DNA of 64,000 nt from a bacterium (GTDB lineage Bacteria > Zhuqueibacterota > Zhuqueibacteria > Oleimicrobiales > Geothermoviventaceae). The stretch is from the NCBI GenBank assembly GCA_028275345.1, contig JAPWUV010000002.1, forward strand, positions 525,410 to 589,409, given 5' to 3'. Below are positions 54,689-63,704 of this stretch, piece by piece. Under the pieces are notes generated by a model. It was given only the letters and a program-made list of their open reading frames with translations, made no database searches and was not told the origin of the DNA. The position numbers and the translations under genes were made by a program. Numbering within the stretch: the first letter of the stretch is position 1; every line of letters starts with the position of its first letter.

Positions 54689-57055
54689 ATGGCAGGGAAA
54701 TCCAAAAGCAAGACGATCTCCAGGGTCGAGGAGCTATTCCTCGAGCGCAGTGGGTACAAGCTCCAATATCCGCCCACCGAGAAGATCGGCGTGATCGTGG
54801 TGGACAACTTCCCCCTGCTCGGGAAATTGGCGGCACTGCGATTCCTCGAGTGGGTCCAAGCGAATCCGGGCGGAGTCATTAGCCTGCCGACGGGCAAAAC
54901 GCCGGAGTACTTCATCAAATATGTGTCGCACTATCTGAATACCTGGGATCGGCCCGAAACCAAAGCCGAGCTGGAGCAGTACGGATTGGATCCGTCGGTT
55001 CGTCCGGAGATGAAAAGCCTGCGTTTCGTCCAGATCGACGAATTCTACCCCATCGACCCAGCGCAGCACAACAGTTTCTACTACTACGTGAATCGCTTCT
55101 ACATCTCCAAATTCCGGCTTGACCCGCAGAAAGCCCTGCTCATCGATTGCTCACGAATCGGACTCCCACCCGGTTACGAGCTGGAGGACGTGTGGCCCGA
55201 CGCTGAGGTTGATCTGACGCTCCGCTTCCGTCACCCGAAAACGGCGCTCGAGCGCCTGCAGAAGCAGGTCCTGGAGGCGGTGGATCAGTGGTGCCAGGAA
55301 TACGAGGAAAAAATCCGGGCCATGGGCGGCATCGGGTTTTTCCTCGGCGGGATCGGCCCGGATGGGCATATTGCCTTCAACGTCCGAGGTTCAGACCACA
55401 ACTCCACGACCCGACTGACCCCCACAAACTACGAGACCCAGGCGGCAGCCGCCACGGACTTGGGCGGGATCGAAGTGGCCAGGAAACGGCTTGTGATCAC
55501 CATCGGGCTGGCCACCATCACCATGAATCCGGATTGCACCGCCATCATCCTCGCAGCCGGGGAAGCGAAGGCGAAGGTTGTACGGGATGCGGTGGAGGAA
55601 CCCGCGCACATCCATTACCCGGCCACGGCCCTGCACAAGTTACCCAATGCGCGCTTCTACGTCACTCGGGGAGCTGCCAAACTCCTCAAAGAGAGACAGC
55701 TCCGGGACCTGGAAATTGCTCAAGAGCTCCCTGACGAATGGGTGGACAAGATCGTCATCGACCTGGCGGTGAAAAGCCGGACACGGGTGCTCGACCTTCG
55801 CGAAGAGCAGTTCCGGCAGGATCCCTTCGGCTCTCTCCTTCTGGCCAAGCTCGGTAGCGGCGTGGAGGGTCTCAAACAGGCGGTAGACGAACGGTTACGC
55901 GCCAAGCTCTCGGAAGGCGCAAGAGTCCGCACCAACACCGTCTTCCTGCACACGGCGCCCCACCACGACGATATCCTGCTTGGCTACCTCCCGTTCGCGG
56001 TTCGGCACATCCGCGATGCTTCCAACCGGCACGTTTTCGCTTGCATGACCTCGGGCTTCACCGCAGTGACCAACCGCTACGCCTTGTCGCTGTTGCAGAA
56101 ACTCCGCTACTTCCTACGGCGACGAACATTCGAACCCCTGCTGCAGGAAGGGTACTTCGATCCGAGGAACCAGCAGGGCAGGAACCGCGACGTCTGGCAG
56201 TACCTCGATGGCATCGCGTCGGATCGGCAAATCGTTCGGGACGAGGGCGAAGCCAGGCGCCTCCTCCGCAATCTGATGGAGGTCTTTGAAGAGGAAGATG
56301 TCGACAACCTCCGCCACCGCATCAACGAGCTCATCAGTTACTTCGAGACCCAGTATCCGGGCAAGAAAGACCTGCCCTACATCCAGCAACTCAAAGGGAT
56401 GATTCGCGAGTGGGAAGAAGATTGCCTGTGGGGCTACTTCGGGTTCGACAGCAGTTCGGTCGTCCACCTACGCCTCGGATTCTACACCGGCGACATCTTC
56501 ACGGAAGAACCTACGTTGGACCGCGATGTGCTTCCAATTCTGCGGCTCCTTCGCCGCGTGAAACCCGACGTGGTGACGGTGGCGCTCGACCCGGAAGCCA
56601 GCGGTCCCGACACCCATTACAAGGTACTCCAAGCCATCGCCGAGGCCCTGAAACAGTACGAGAAGGAGTCGGGCCGCTCCGACATCGAGGTGATCGGCTA
56701 CCGGAATGTCTGGTACCGCTTCCACCCGTCCGAGGCAAACCTATTCGTGCCCGTTTCCCTGAACATGTTCGCCATCTTGCAGAACGCCTTCTCCAATGCC
56801 TATGCCTCTCAAAAAGAAGCAAGCTTCCCCAGCTACGAGTACGATGGACCTTTCTCCGGTTTGGCCCAGCAGATCCAGGCTGAGCAGTACCAGATCGTCA
56901 AGACATGCCTCGGGCGCAGCTTCTTCTATGAACACCCCAGTCCGCTGATCCGAGCGACCCGGGGGCTGGTTTTCTTGAAGCGAATGAACCTGCGCGAGTT
57001 CTATCAGCAAGCCAGGGAACTGCGCCGCGTCACCGAAGAGATCGCGGAAGAGTAA
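54689..57055 (+). CDS. nagB: Glucosamine-6-phosphate deaminase (NagB) fused to a PIG-L/LmbE-like deacetylase domain
   Basis: 788 residues. The N-terminal 360 residues are NagB-like: VISLPTGKTPEYF with the phosphate loop, FVQIDEFYPID with the catalytic acid pair, and FFLGGIGPDGHIAFN with the catalytic His. NagB converts glucosamine-6-phosphate to fructose-6-phosphate and ammonia. From about residue 415 a PIG-L family domain begins with FLHTAPHHDDILLGYLP, the zinc-binding His-Asp-Asp motif of N-acetylglucosaminyl deacetylases. A long helical insert (about 500-570) splits the C-terminal half. NagB/PIG-L fusions are known in Bacteroidetes and relatives. ATG 54689 has GAGGG five bases upstream; a GTG five codons earlier is possible. 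Monocistronic in appearance. Confidence 0.87.
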   Translation: MAGKSKSKTISRVEELFLERSGYKLQYPPTEKIGVIVVDNFPLLGKLAALRFLEWVQANPGGVISLPTGKTPEYFIKYVSHYLNTWDRPETKAELEQYGLDPSVRPEMKSLRFVQIDEFYPIDPAQHNSFYYYVNRFYISKFRLDPQKALLIDCSRIGLPPGYELEDVWPDAEVDLTLRFRHPKTALERLQKQVLEAVDQWCQEYEEKIRAMGGIGFFLGGIGPDGHIAFNVRGSDHNSTTRLTPTNYETQAAAATDLGGIEVARKRLVITIGLATITMNPDCTAIILAAGEAKAKVVRDAVEEPAHIHYPATALHKLPNARFYVTRGAAKLLKERQLRDLEIAQELPDEWVDKIVIDLAVKSRTRVLDLREEQFRQDPFGSLLLAKLGSGVEGLKQAVDERLRAKLSEGARVRTNTVFLHTAPHHDDILLGYLPFAVRHIRDASNRHVFACMTSGFTAVTNRYALSLLQKLRYFLRRRTFEPLLQEGYFDPRNQQGRNRDVWQYLDGIASDRQIVRDEGEARRLLRNLMEVFEEEDVDNLRHRINELISYFETQYPGKKDLPYIQQLKGMIREWEEDCLWGYFGFDSSSVVHLRLGFYTGDIFTEEPTLDRDVLPILRLLRRVKPDVVTVALDPEASGPDTHYKVLQAIAEALKQYEKESGRSDIEVIGYRNVWYRFHPSEANLFVPVSLNMFAILQNAFSNAYASQKEASFPSYEYDGPFSGLAQQIQAEQYQIVKTCLGRSFFYEHPSPLIRATRGLVFLKRMNLREFYQQARELRRVTEEIAEE

Positions 57056-57425
57056 CGGGCCGCTACCGCCCGCGAACTCGCCCCGCGCCCCGGAAAGTCT
57101 ACCTGCGGATTGCACAATCTGCACCGAGCACGGGGCGGGGCAATTCTCGCTTCTGCACCTGGCCGGCGATTCCCAGCTGCCCGCGGCTGAGCGAGGGTGG
57201 ATGGAGAACGCCGCTCTATCCACTTGCGGGCACAGCGGCAGGCCCTGAGGGGAAAACAGGGGGCGAAGTGCGCGTTCGCAATGCCGCTGAGTCGAGGACT
57301 CCCTCCGCGCGGCGCTGCGCACTGTGCCCCCGTTCTTCAGCCAATGCTCCTTTTGCGCTGAGATCGACAGCTGCCAAATGCACGCAGCGGCGGGGCCTCG
57401 AAGCCGGGACATGGACAAGCCGCGC
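57056..57425. other. Intergenic region between convergent genes with a GC-rich hairpin
   Basis: 370 bases between the nagB-like gene and the minus-strand GT9 gene. An inverted repeat (57080-57092 with 57131-57141, one 2-base bulge, 38-base loop) lies just after nagB and could act as a transcription end point, though no U-tract follows. The rest holds only short unconvincing frames. Confidence 0.4.
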
Positions 57426-58418
57426 TCAGCTCCGCTGGGTCCGCGGAGGGAAATTGACCGCGAGGGTCTTGAGGAGCTCCAGTAGCACGAATTGAAGAAC
57501 GCCGGACGGCTCAATCTCCGTGGGCGTGAGGAACCGGAAGGATCTGACCTGGGGCTCGGCAGGGTTTCTGGCATCGAGGACGAACGTGGCAGGACCCAGC
57601 GGATGCCAGAACTCCGGGTCGGTCCGCAGGAAAACCGCAATCACCGGGATCCCCAATACGGCCGCGAGGTGGAGCACGCCGCTGTCGTTTCCGATCGCCA
57701 CCGAGGCCCCTCGAAGCAGATCGGTCAGTTCCTCAAGGGAAGGGCTGTCCACCACCGGGATGCGCCAGTCGCACGGGGAGAAGTCGCCAGGCTCTTCGGC
57801 CTCTGCGGGCCCCACAAGCCAGATCACTTCCCACCCTTCTCGCCTGAGAGCGCCGGCAAGGCGTCGGTAGCAGACGATGGGGATTCGTTTGGCCGGACTT
57901 CCGGCACCGGGGTGAATCACGGCCCTGAAGCGAGCCCCTTCTGCCTGCGGATCGCGGCGGGGCAAGATCGTTTCGGGGAAGGGCTCCAGCTCCTTACGTG
58001 AGACGCCAGACAGATGTTCCAGCACATGGCCCCCGTCAACGCCCTCGCGCGGGATGCTGCGCCAGATCCTAACTTTGACGCCGGCCCGGCGCAATGTCTC
58101 ATCTGCATGCTCGTCTTGAGGCAACCAAAGTAGAGCTTTGCGCACTCCGCTTAATTCGAGGGCGAGCCGTTCCGAGCAGCCGGCGCCTCCGGAGAACAGT
58201 TCCCACCACGGAGGGCCATCGAAGTCGGAAAGCAAGCTCCCCGGCACCAAAACCCTCGCCAGTCGGAGGTATGGGAAGGTTCCTACTAGCAAGAGGGTTT
58301 TGCTCAGCTCCCCTCTTTCCTGCAATACGCGGACAGCCACCAGCCGGAGGACCGTATCCCCCAATGACCCAGGGCAGATAACCAGATGTTTGCCACCTGA
58401 TCGATGGTCACTCTCCAC
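57426..58418 (-). CDS. GT9-family (heptosyltransferase-like) glycosyltransferase
   Basis: 330 residues. The N-terminus LVICPGSLGDTVLRLVAV is the GT9 acceptor-side start. The C-terminal half has FRAVIHPGAGSPAKRIP and the donor-site SVAIGNDSGVLHLAAVLG with IPVIAVF. This matches ADP-heptose:LPS heptosyltransferases, but donor specificity cannot be assigned. Consistent with a Gram-negative envelope with LPS. It starts at GTG 58418 and overlaps the pheA stop by 11 bases, implying translational coupling. Confidence 0.85.
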   Translation of the reverse strand: MESDHRSGGKHLVICPGSLGDTVLRLVAVRVLQERGELSKTLLLVGTFPYLRLARVLVPGSLLSDFDGPPWWELFSGGAGCSERLALELSGVRKALLWLPQDEHADETLRRAGVKVRIWRSIPREGVDGGHVLEHLSGVSRKELEPFPETILPRRDPQAEGARFRAVIHPGAGSPAKRIPIVCYRRLAGALRREGWEVIWLVGPAEAEEPGDFSPCDWRIPVVDSPSLEELTDLLRGASVAIGNDSGVLHLAAVLGIPVIAVFLRTDPEFWHPLGPATFVLDARNPAEPQVRSFRFLTPTEIEPSGVLQFVLLELLKTLAVNFPPRTQRS

Positions 58419-59238
58419 CGTCGCTCGCCTGCCAGGTCGTATACACCCCGAGAACCCGCAGGAACTCGGTCTGCGAGCTTAGCTCCTCCAGCACTTCCTG
58501 AACTGACTTGGGGTCCGGGGCAAGGTAGTCGAGGTAGAACAGGTATTTCCAGTGGCGCTGTCGATCTGGTCTTGACTCCACCTTGCTCAGGTTGAGCGAC
58601 CTCTTGGCAAATACCCCGAGAGCGCGGTACAAAGCGCCCGGCACATCCGGTACCGAGAAGGCGAGAGACACTTTGGCGGGCCCGTTGCTCGCTGGCTGTG
58701 GCTCCTTTCCCACGAGGAAGAAACGAGTGGCATTCCCTGCGAGGTCTTGAATGTCGTAGGCGAGGATTTGGAGTTGGTAGAGGGAAGCGGCGCGTTTGGA
58801 AGCGATGGCTGCCGTGTCCCTCAGCTCCTGCTCTGCCACGAGACGCGCGCTTCCTGCCGTATCCAGCTGTGGGACAGGTTCCAGCCGGTGCGCGGTGAGA
58901 AATCGGCGGCATTGTTCCAGGGCCTGTGGATGCGAATAGACACGGCGCAAGTCGCTCAGCCGAACGCCCGGCAGCGCCAGCAGATTGTGCCGGATCGGGT
59001 GCACAAGATCGGCTCGGATCGAAAGGGAATACTCGATCAGAAGCTCGTACGTCCGGCCCACCGTCCCGGCCACGGAGTTTTCCGCCGGCATCAGCCCTGC
59101 GTCCACATTGTCGGCAATCACCGCCGCCACCACGTCATCGAGGGTGGGAAAACCTACGGGCTCCACCTCCGGGCCGAGGTACTTGAGCAGGGCCTCCTCG
59201 CTGTAGGCTCCCTTCTCTCCTTGGAATGCGACGCGCAT
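58408..59238 (-). CDS. pheA: Prephenate dehydratase
   Basis: Converts prephenate to phenylpyruvate for phenylalanine synthesis. 276 residues, monofunctional (no chorismate mutase domain). The dehydratase domain opens VAFQGEKGAYSEEALLKYLG, has MPAENSVAGTVGRTYELL, SHPQALEQCRRFL and the catalytic Thr-Arg-Phe in GNATRFFLVG. A C-terminal ACT domain (VPGALYRALGVFAKRSLNLS, then KVESRP) is the phenylalanine-binding feedback site. ATG 59238 has GAGGAGGAG directly upstream; a longer frame to 59376 covers the promoter region. A candidate promoter lies 27 bases upstream. Confidence 0.95.
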   Translation of the reverse strand: MRVAFQGEKGAYSEEALLKYLGPEVEPVGFPTLDDVVAAVIADNVDAGLMPAENSVAGTVGRTYELLIEYSLSIRADLVHPIRHNLLALPGVRLSDLRRVYSHPQALEQCRRFLTAHRLEPVPQLDTAGSARLVAEQELRDTAAIASKRAASLYQLQILAYDIQDLAGNATRFFLVGKEPQPASNGPAKVSLAFSVPDVPGALYRALGVFAKRSLNLSKVESRPDRQRHWKYLFYLDYLAPDPKSVQEVLEELSSQTEFLRVLGVYTTWQASDGGE

Positions 59239-59264
59239 CAACTCCTCCTCGGTCCTGTCCGTTG

Positions 59265-59293
59265 ATGTTACGAATTCCGATCGACCTGGACAA
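59265..59293 (-). promoter_or_regulatory. Candidate sigma70-like promoter of pheA
   Basis: Minus strand: TTGTCC (59293-59288), 17-base spacer, TAACAT (59270-59265), 27 bases before the pheA ATG. No leader peptide or attenuator fits in this short leader. Confidence 0.45.
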
Positions 59294-59408
59294 GCTCTTA
59301 GGCCAACCCAGTCACGGTGCCGGCAGCGAACTTCCGAGCCTGCCCAAGGGCGTCGTGCGGCGGAAGCCGCTGGCATCCGGCCAGGCCGAGCATTTTCCGA
59401 ATACGGTC

Positions 59409-59437
59409 TTGACTACCAGCCGGGACTTGGGTACCTT
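59409..59437 (+). promoter_or_regulatory. Candidate sigma70-like promoter of the exported isomerase pair
   Basis: Plus strand: TTGACT (59409-59414), 17-base spacer, TACCTT (59432-59437). The -35 box is identical to those at valS and the rib operon. The leader to the ATG at 59583 would be about 140 bases. The 344-base gap to pheA (59239-59582) holds this and the pheA promoter and no gene. Confidence 0.42.
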
Positions 59438-59582
59438 CCGCCAGAAGTACGCCCGGGGCGCGCCGTCCTCGGTCCCGGGGCGAAGACGGATCGCATACGG
59501 AGCCGACCTGGAACGGCCGCTGGCGGGCGGGGTAAGAAGCCGTCGCCTTTTGGACAGCCTCACGAACAGAGGAGGTGCGAAG

Positions 59583-60581
59583 ATGCAATCCACTGCTCAG
59601 CGGGCGATCTGCCGGATAGCTTTGCTGCTGGCTATGTCGCTGCTCATTCCTCTCAAGGCTCTGCCGAAAGGCTCTCCGTGGAAGTTGGCCCTGCATTCCG
59701 TCAGCTATGCGGGCGTCTGGCGGGGACAGGCCTATCTGGATATCGACCGGTTCCTGGAAACCGCGAAGTCGCTCGGATTTGACGGCGTGATGATCATGGC
59801 CAAGGAACCACATGTTTCACCCCTGACCTACGACGACAAGGCCAGAGCTCGGCTCCGTGCCAAGTTGGACGAGCTCGGGCTTGAGCTCTGCATCTTGGCC
59901 GGCTACACCGATTTCACCGGCGGCATCGATCGTGGCGGGATTCCCGTGGCCGAGATTCAGGCGGCCTACGTGGGCCAGCTTGCCAAACTCGCCGCAGACC
60001 TCGGCACCGACAAGCTCCGCATCTTCACCGGCTATCTCCGGGAGGGGATCCCCTACGACCAGCAGTACGCGACTGTCGTTCGCGGGCTAAAACTGGCCGC
60101 GCGCGAGGCGGCTAAATACGGGGTCACCTTGGCCATACAGAATCATCACGACATTGCCAATCACCACGATGAGATGATCTGGCTTCTCCGAGAAGTGAAC
60201 GAGCCCAATGTCAAGGTCGCCTTCGACGCCTGGACGCCCACCCTCCAGGGGTTATCTTCCCAGGAGCTCGCCCAGGCGGTGCAGAAGATGGCGCCATACA
60301 TGGTCCACACCACGGTGGCCGACTACATCCGGCTGCCTCGATTTCGGTATGAAGCTCAGCTCACCAACTTCTTGCCCCTGGAGCCAGTGGTGCGAGCCGT
60401 GCCGATGGGGACGGGCATCGTGGACTACGCGACCTTTTTCAAGGCACTGAAGAAAGCCGGTTACAAGGGCTGGGTTGCCTACGAAATGTGCGAGGTCTTG
60501 GAGGGAGGCGGTAGCCTCGAGAATCTGGCCCGAACGGCCAAGCAATTCATCGAATACATGCGGAATTTGAACCTGGAATGA
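59583..60581 (+). CDS. Exported sugar phosphate isomerase/epimerase-like TIM barrel
   Basis: 332 residues with a Sec-type signal (IALLLAMSLLIPLKALPKG). The barrel is xylose-isomerase-like: FDGVMIMAKEPHVSPLTYDD, LCILAGYTDF, KLRIFTGYLREG, VTLAIQNHHDI (His pair), VKVAFDAWTPTLQG, MVHTTVADY and YKGWVAYEMCEV with the acidic metal ligands expected at strand ends. Such enzymes isomerise or epimerise sugars; no substrate can be assigned. ATG 59583 has GAGGAGGT six bases upstream. It is followed 25 bases later by a second barrel gene. Confidence 0.82.
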   Translation: MQSTAQRAICRIALLLAMSLLIPLKALPKGSPWKLALHSVSYAGVWRGQAYLDIDRFLETAKSLGFDGVMIMAKEPHVSPLTYDDKARARLRAKLDELGLELCILAGYTDFTGGIDRGGIPVAEIQAAYVGQLAKLAADLGTDKLRIFTGYLREGIPYDQQYATVVRGLKLAAREAAKYGVTLAIQNHHDIANHHDEMIWLLREVNEPNVKVAFDAWTPTLQGLSSQELAQAVQKMAPYMVHTTVADYIRLPRFRYEAQLTNFLPLEPVVRAVPMGTGIVDYATFFKALKKAGYKGWVAYEMCEVLEGGGSLENLARTAKQFIEYMRNLNLE

Positions 60582-60606
60582 CTTGCCTTTTCGTGAGGAG
60601 GGAGCC

Positions 60607-61488
60607 ATGCGCAGGCGAGAATTCTTGCTCTCGGCTGGCGCGCTCGCCGTAGGCGCGTCGGGGCGGGTCTCTTTGTGGCCCAAAGCTGGCGAGGGGAAAG
60701 CGCAGACCCCCGCGCAGGGGAAACTGCGCCTCGGGATCGTTACCTACAACATCGCGAAGGACTGGGACATCGACACCATCATCCGGAACTGCTCCGAGGT
60801 CGGACTCGAGGGCGTAGAACTCCGCACCACCCACGCCCATGGGGTGGAAAGCACCCTGTCCAAAGCTCAGCGCGAAGAGGTTCGTAAGAAATTCCAGGAC
60901 TCGCCAGTTCGGCTGGTAGGTTTGGGAACGACCTTCGAATTCCATTCTCCTGAGCCGGAGGTCGTCCGCCGGAACATCGAGGGCACGAAGGAATACGTAG
61001 TCCTTGCGCACGACGTGGGCGCAATGGAGGTCAAGGTGAGGCCCAACGCCTTGCCTGCCGGGATACCCGAGGAAAAAACCCTGGAGCAGATCGGTCGGAG
61101 CCTGCGAGAGTGCGGAGAGTTCGCGCGCAACTACGGCATCAAGATCTGTCTCGAGGTACACGGCCGAGACACCAACCGCTTGCCGAGGGTCCGCAAGATT
61201 CTCGACTACGCCCAGTGCGACAATGTGTGGATCACGTGGAACTCCAACCCCGAGGATTTGCTCGACGGAGGCCTGGAAACCAACTTCAAGCTGGTGAAGG
61301 ACCGGATCGCCGTCGTTCATATGCGCGACTTGTACGACGAGCAATATCCCTACCGGCGGCTATTCGAACTCTTGAGGCAGAGCGGCTTCTCAGGCTTTTG
61401 CCTGGCGGAAATCGCCGATAGCCCCGATCCACTGCGAGTTCTGCGCTATTACCGGGGTATGTTCCTCAGCTTGCAGGGATTGCTCTGA
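60607..61488 (+). CDS. Exported (Tat-like) sugar phosphate isomerase/epimerase-like TIM barrel
   Basis: 293 residues. The N-terminus MRRREFLLSAGALAVGASG is a twin-arginine-type signal. The barrel carries RLGIVTYNIAKDWDIDTI, GLEGVELRTTHAHGVE, RLVGLGTTFEFHSP, IKICLEVHGRDTNRLP (Glu and His ligands), VWITWNSNPEDL, VVHMRDLYDEQYP and FSGFCLAEIADSPDP. It is related to the preceding gene in fold but not closely in sequence. ATG 60607 follows AGGAGGGA. A strong hairpin terminator lies 34 bases after its stop, closing the two-gene operon. Confidence 0.82.
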   Translation: MRRREFLLSAGALAVGASGRVSLWPKAGEGKAQTPAQGKLRLGIVTYNIAKDWDIDTIIRNCSEVGLEGVELRTTHAHGVESTLSKAQREEVRKKFQDSPVRLVGLGTTFEFHSPEPEVVRRNIEGTKEYVVLAHDVGAMEVKVRPNALPAGIPEEKTLEQIGRSLRECGEFARNYGIKICLEVHGRDTNRLPRVRKILDYAQCDNVWITWNSNPEDLLDGGLETNFKLVKDRIAVVHMRDLYDEQYPYRRLFELLRQSGFSGFCLAEIADSPDPLRVLRYYRGMFLSLQGLL

Positions 61489-61521
61489 GGAGGTCGCAAC
61501 CGCCACCGATCCCCGTGAGCA

Positions 61522-61560
61522 AGCGCCGGGCCTAGCACGAGGACCCGGCGCTTTCCGTTT
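61522..61560 (+). terminator. Intrinsic terminator after the isomerase pair
   Basis: A perfect 9-bp stem AGCGCCGGG / CCCGGCGCT (61522-61530 with 61544-61552), 13-base loop, then TTCCGTTT. Good position, 34 bases after the stop of the second isomerase gene. Confidence 0.72.
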
Positions 61561-61736
61561 CAGGCGCGGGGACACACCTTCCCCGCAGGTGCATCTCCTG
61601 TTTCCCAACGGGAGCGAGCAAGTTGAAGACACCCCGAGTTGGAGGTAGCCGCTTTCCGCGGGCGCGCACGGCTGGTATCCCATTCCGATGGATCCCAACC
61701 GCCCCGGAAGGATCTTGTCCGACGAGCAAAAAAGAG

Positions 61737-61765
61737 TTGCAAAAGCTCGGGGCGGTCGGTAAATT
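61737..61765 (+). promoter_or_regulatory. Candidate sigma70-like promoter of the acyl-CoA synthetase gene
   Basis: TTGCAA (61737-61742), 17-base spacer, TAAATT (61760-61765), 47 bases before the GTG start at 61813. The rest of the 324-base gap (61489-61812) holds only the upstream terminator. Confidence 0.5.
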
Positions 61766-61812
61766 GCGGCGCTGAATGAGATTCAGGTTCCTTCTAACGG
61801 AGGGAGGAAACC

Positions 61813-63630
61813 GTGGAAACGAAGACGAAGCGGTCCGTCACGAAGTTTCTGCCCAGTCGTTCCCCAGCCGTGCGGGAGGCTACGCAGAGCGTCGAAGTGC
61901 CGCCCTTCGACTTTGACCATTTGCTGACGCTTCCGGAGATCCTGAGACGCAGCGCCCGCCTGTATCCCGATAAGCCCGCCCTTTGCGTCCGGCAGAAGGA
62001 CAGCGTCCACACCATCAGCTACCGGGAGCTGGACCGCCTAGTGGACATGATCGCGACGGCGCTGATCCAGTGGGGGCTCAATCCCGACGACCGCATCGCG
62101 TTCCTTTCGGAAAACCGACCGGAATGGATTGCGGTATACTTCGGCATCCAGCGGGCTGGCGGCATCTCCGTCCCTCTGGATCCCCAGTTGGGTGCATCGG
62201 ATCTCAGGCACTTGTTGACTCAGTCGGGATCCAGGCTCATCTTCACGTCCTCCCGGCACATGGAGCTTGTGTCCGAGGCCGCGCAGGGGCTCGATTCCTT
62301 GGAAGGCATTGTCCTTTTCGATCCGAATGGTGGTGAACCGAAGGTGATGCGCTTCCAGGACTTCCTCGATCGGGGCCGCTACGCCAGCGTGCCCTTCCCC
62401 CGCCGCGATCTCGACGACCTAGCTGCGATCATCTTCACTTCCGGCACCACGGGCCTCGCCAAAGGCGTGATGCTCACACATCGCAACCTGAGCTCCGACT
62501 GCGCTGCCTGTTTGGAACTCTTCCCGGTTACGGAGCAGGATGTATTCTACGCCCTCCTTCCCCTGCATCACACCTTCCCGGCCATGGCTGCCATGATCGT
62601 GCCGATAGCTGTCGGATCGGCCATCACCCTGGGCTCAAGTCTGAAGTCCAAGGACATTCTCGACGACATCTCCAAGACCGGCGTGACCATCTTCCCCGGC
62701 GTGCCCCTCTTGTTCGAGAAGATGATCGAGGGCATCCTGAAGGAGGTGCAGAAGAAGCCGGCTCTCACTCGCGCCATGTTCAAGACCATCCTGGGCATCT
62801 CGCGGCTTTCCTTCAAGGCGCTGCGTCTGCGCGCAGGAGATGTTCTCTTCAAGAGCCTTCGGCAAAAGGCGGGGATGCAGTCGTTGCGTCTCATCGTTTC
62901 CGGAGGCGCCCCTATTAGCCCCGACGTCGTCGAAATGTACAACTACCTCGGCTTCCAGTTCGTCCAGGGCTACGGGCTCACGGAGACCTCCCCCGTCTTG
63001 TCCATGACCCCGCCCGACAAACTCCGGGCGCGCTCCGTCGGCCCACCGGTGCGCGGTGTGGAAGTGCGCATCGTGAATCCCGACGAAGACGGCGTCGGCG
63101 AGATCGTGGTCCGCGGCCCGATGGTGATGCGCGGATACTACAAGAACCCGGCCGAAACGGCTAAAGTGTTGAAGGACGGATGGTTCTACACTGGCGATCT
63201 CGGTTGGATCGACCAGGATGGCTTCATCTACATAGCGGGCCGCGCCAAGAATGTGATCGTCACCAAGGGTGGAAAGAATGTGTATCCGGAGGAGCTCGAA
63301 GAGAAGCTCCTGAAAAGCCCGTACATCCAGGAGGTGCTGGTCGTCGGGCGGCAGAACGAGCGCGGCGACGAGTACATCCACGCCATCGTCTACCCGAATC
63401 TCGAGGCCATGGATCAGCTCGCCAAGGAAAGGGGGCAGCAAAGCTTGACCGAGGAAGAGATCGAGGAGGTCATCCGAAAGGAAATCCGGACTATGTCGAG
63501 TGAATGGCCCGCCTACAAGGCCATTCAGAGCTTCGAACTGATCCAGGAAGAATTCCCCAAGACGTCGACTCGAAAGATCAAGCGGTACCTGTTCCAGCAT
63601 CGGATCATCGGCGTCGGCGCCAAGCGGTAG
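61813..63630 (+). CDS. fadD: Long-chain fatty-acid--CoA ligase / AMP-dependent synthetase
   Basis: Activates fatty acids to acyl-CoA through an acyl-adenylate. 605 residues. The P-loop-like AMP motif is IIFTSGTTGLAKGVMLTHRN. LIVSGGAPISPDVVEMYNY, VQGYGLTETSPVLSM, FYTGDLGWIDQDGFIYIAGR and the C-terminal hinge and Lys region FPKTSTRKIKRYL complete the ANL fold. It belongs to the long-chain (FAA1/FadD15-like) type; acyl specificity is unknown. GTG 61813 has GGAGG five bases upstream. A radical SAM gene follows after 74 bases. Confidence 0.93.
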   Translation: METKTKRSVTKFLPSRSPAVREATQSVEVPPFDFDHLLTLPEILRRSARLYPDKPALCVRQKDSVHTISYRELDRLVDMIATALIQWGLNPDDRIAFLSENRPEWIAVYFGIQRAGGISVPLDPQLGASDLRHLLTQSGSRLIFTSSRHMELVSEAAQGLDSLEGIVLFDPNGGEPKVMRFQDFLDRGRYASVPFPRRDLDDLAAIIFTSGTTGLAKGVMLTHRNLSSDCAACLELFPVTEQDVFYALLPLHHTFPAMAAMIVPIAVGSAITLGSSLKSKDILDDISKTGVTIFPGVPLLFEKMIEGILKEVQKKPALTRAMFKTILGISRLSFKALRLRAGDVLFKSLRQKAGMQSLRLIVSGGAPISPDVVEMYNYLGFQFVQGYGLTETSPVLSMTPPDKLRARSVGPPVRGVEVRIVNPDEDGVGEIVVRGPMVMRGYYKNPAETAKVLKDGWFYTGDLGWIDQDGFIYIAGRAKNVIVTKGGKNVYPEELEEKLLKSPYIQEVLVVGRQNERGDEYIHAIVYPNLEAMDQLAKERGQQSLTEEEIEEVIRKEIRTMSSEWPAYKAIQSFELIQEEFPKTSTRKIKRYLFQHRIIGVGAKR

Positions 63631-63704
63631 TCAGTACGCCCGTTCCAGGAGCGCGTGTCGGCGCAGCTGGATGCGCCGCAACAGCTGTCGGGAGGGGGGA
63701 ACTT

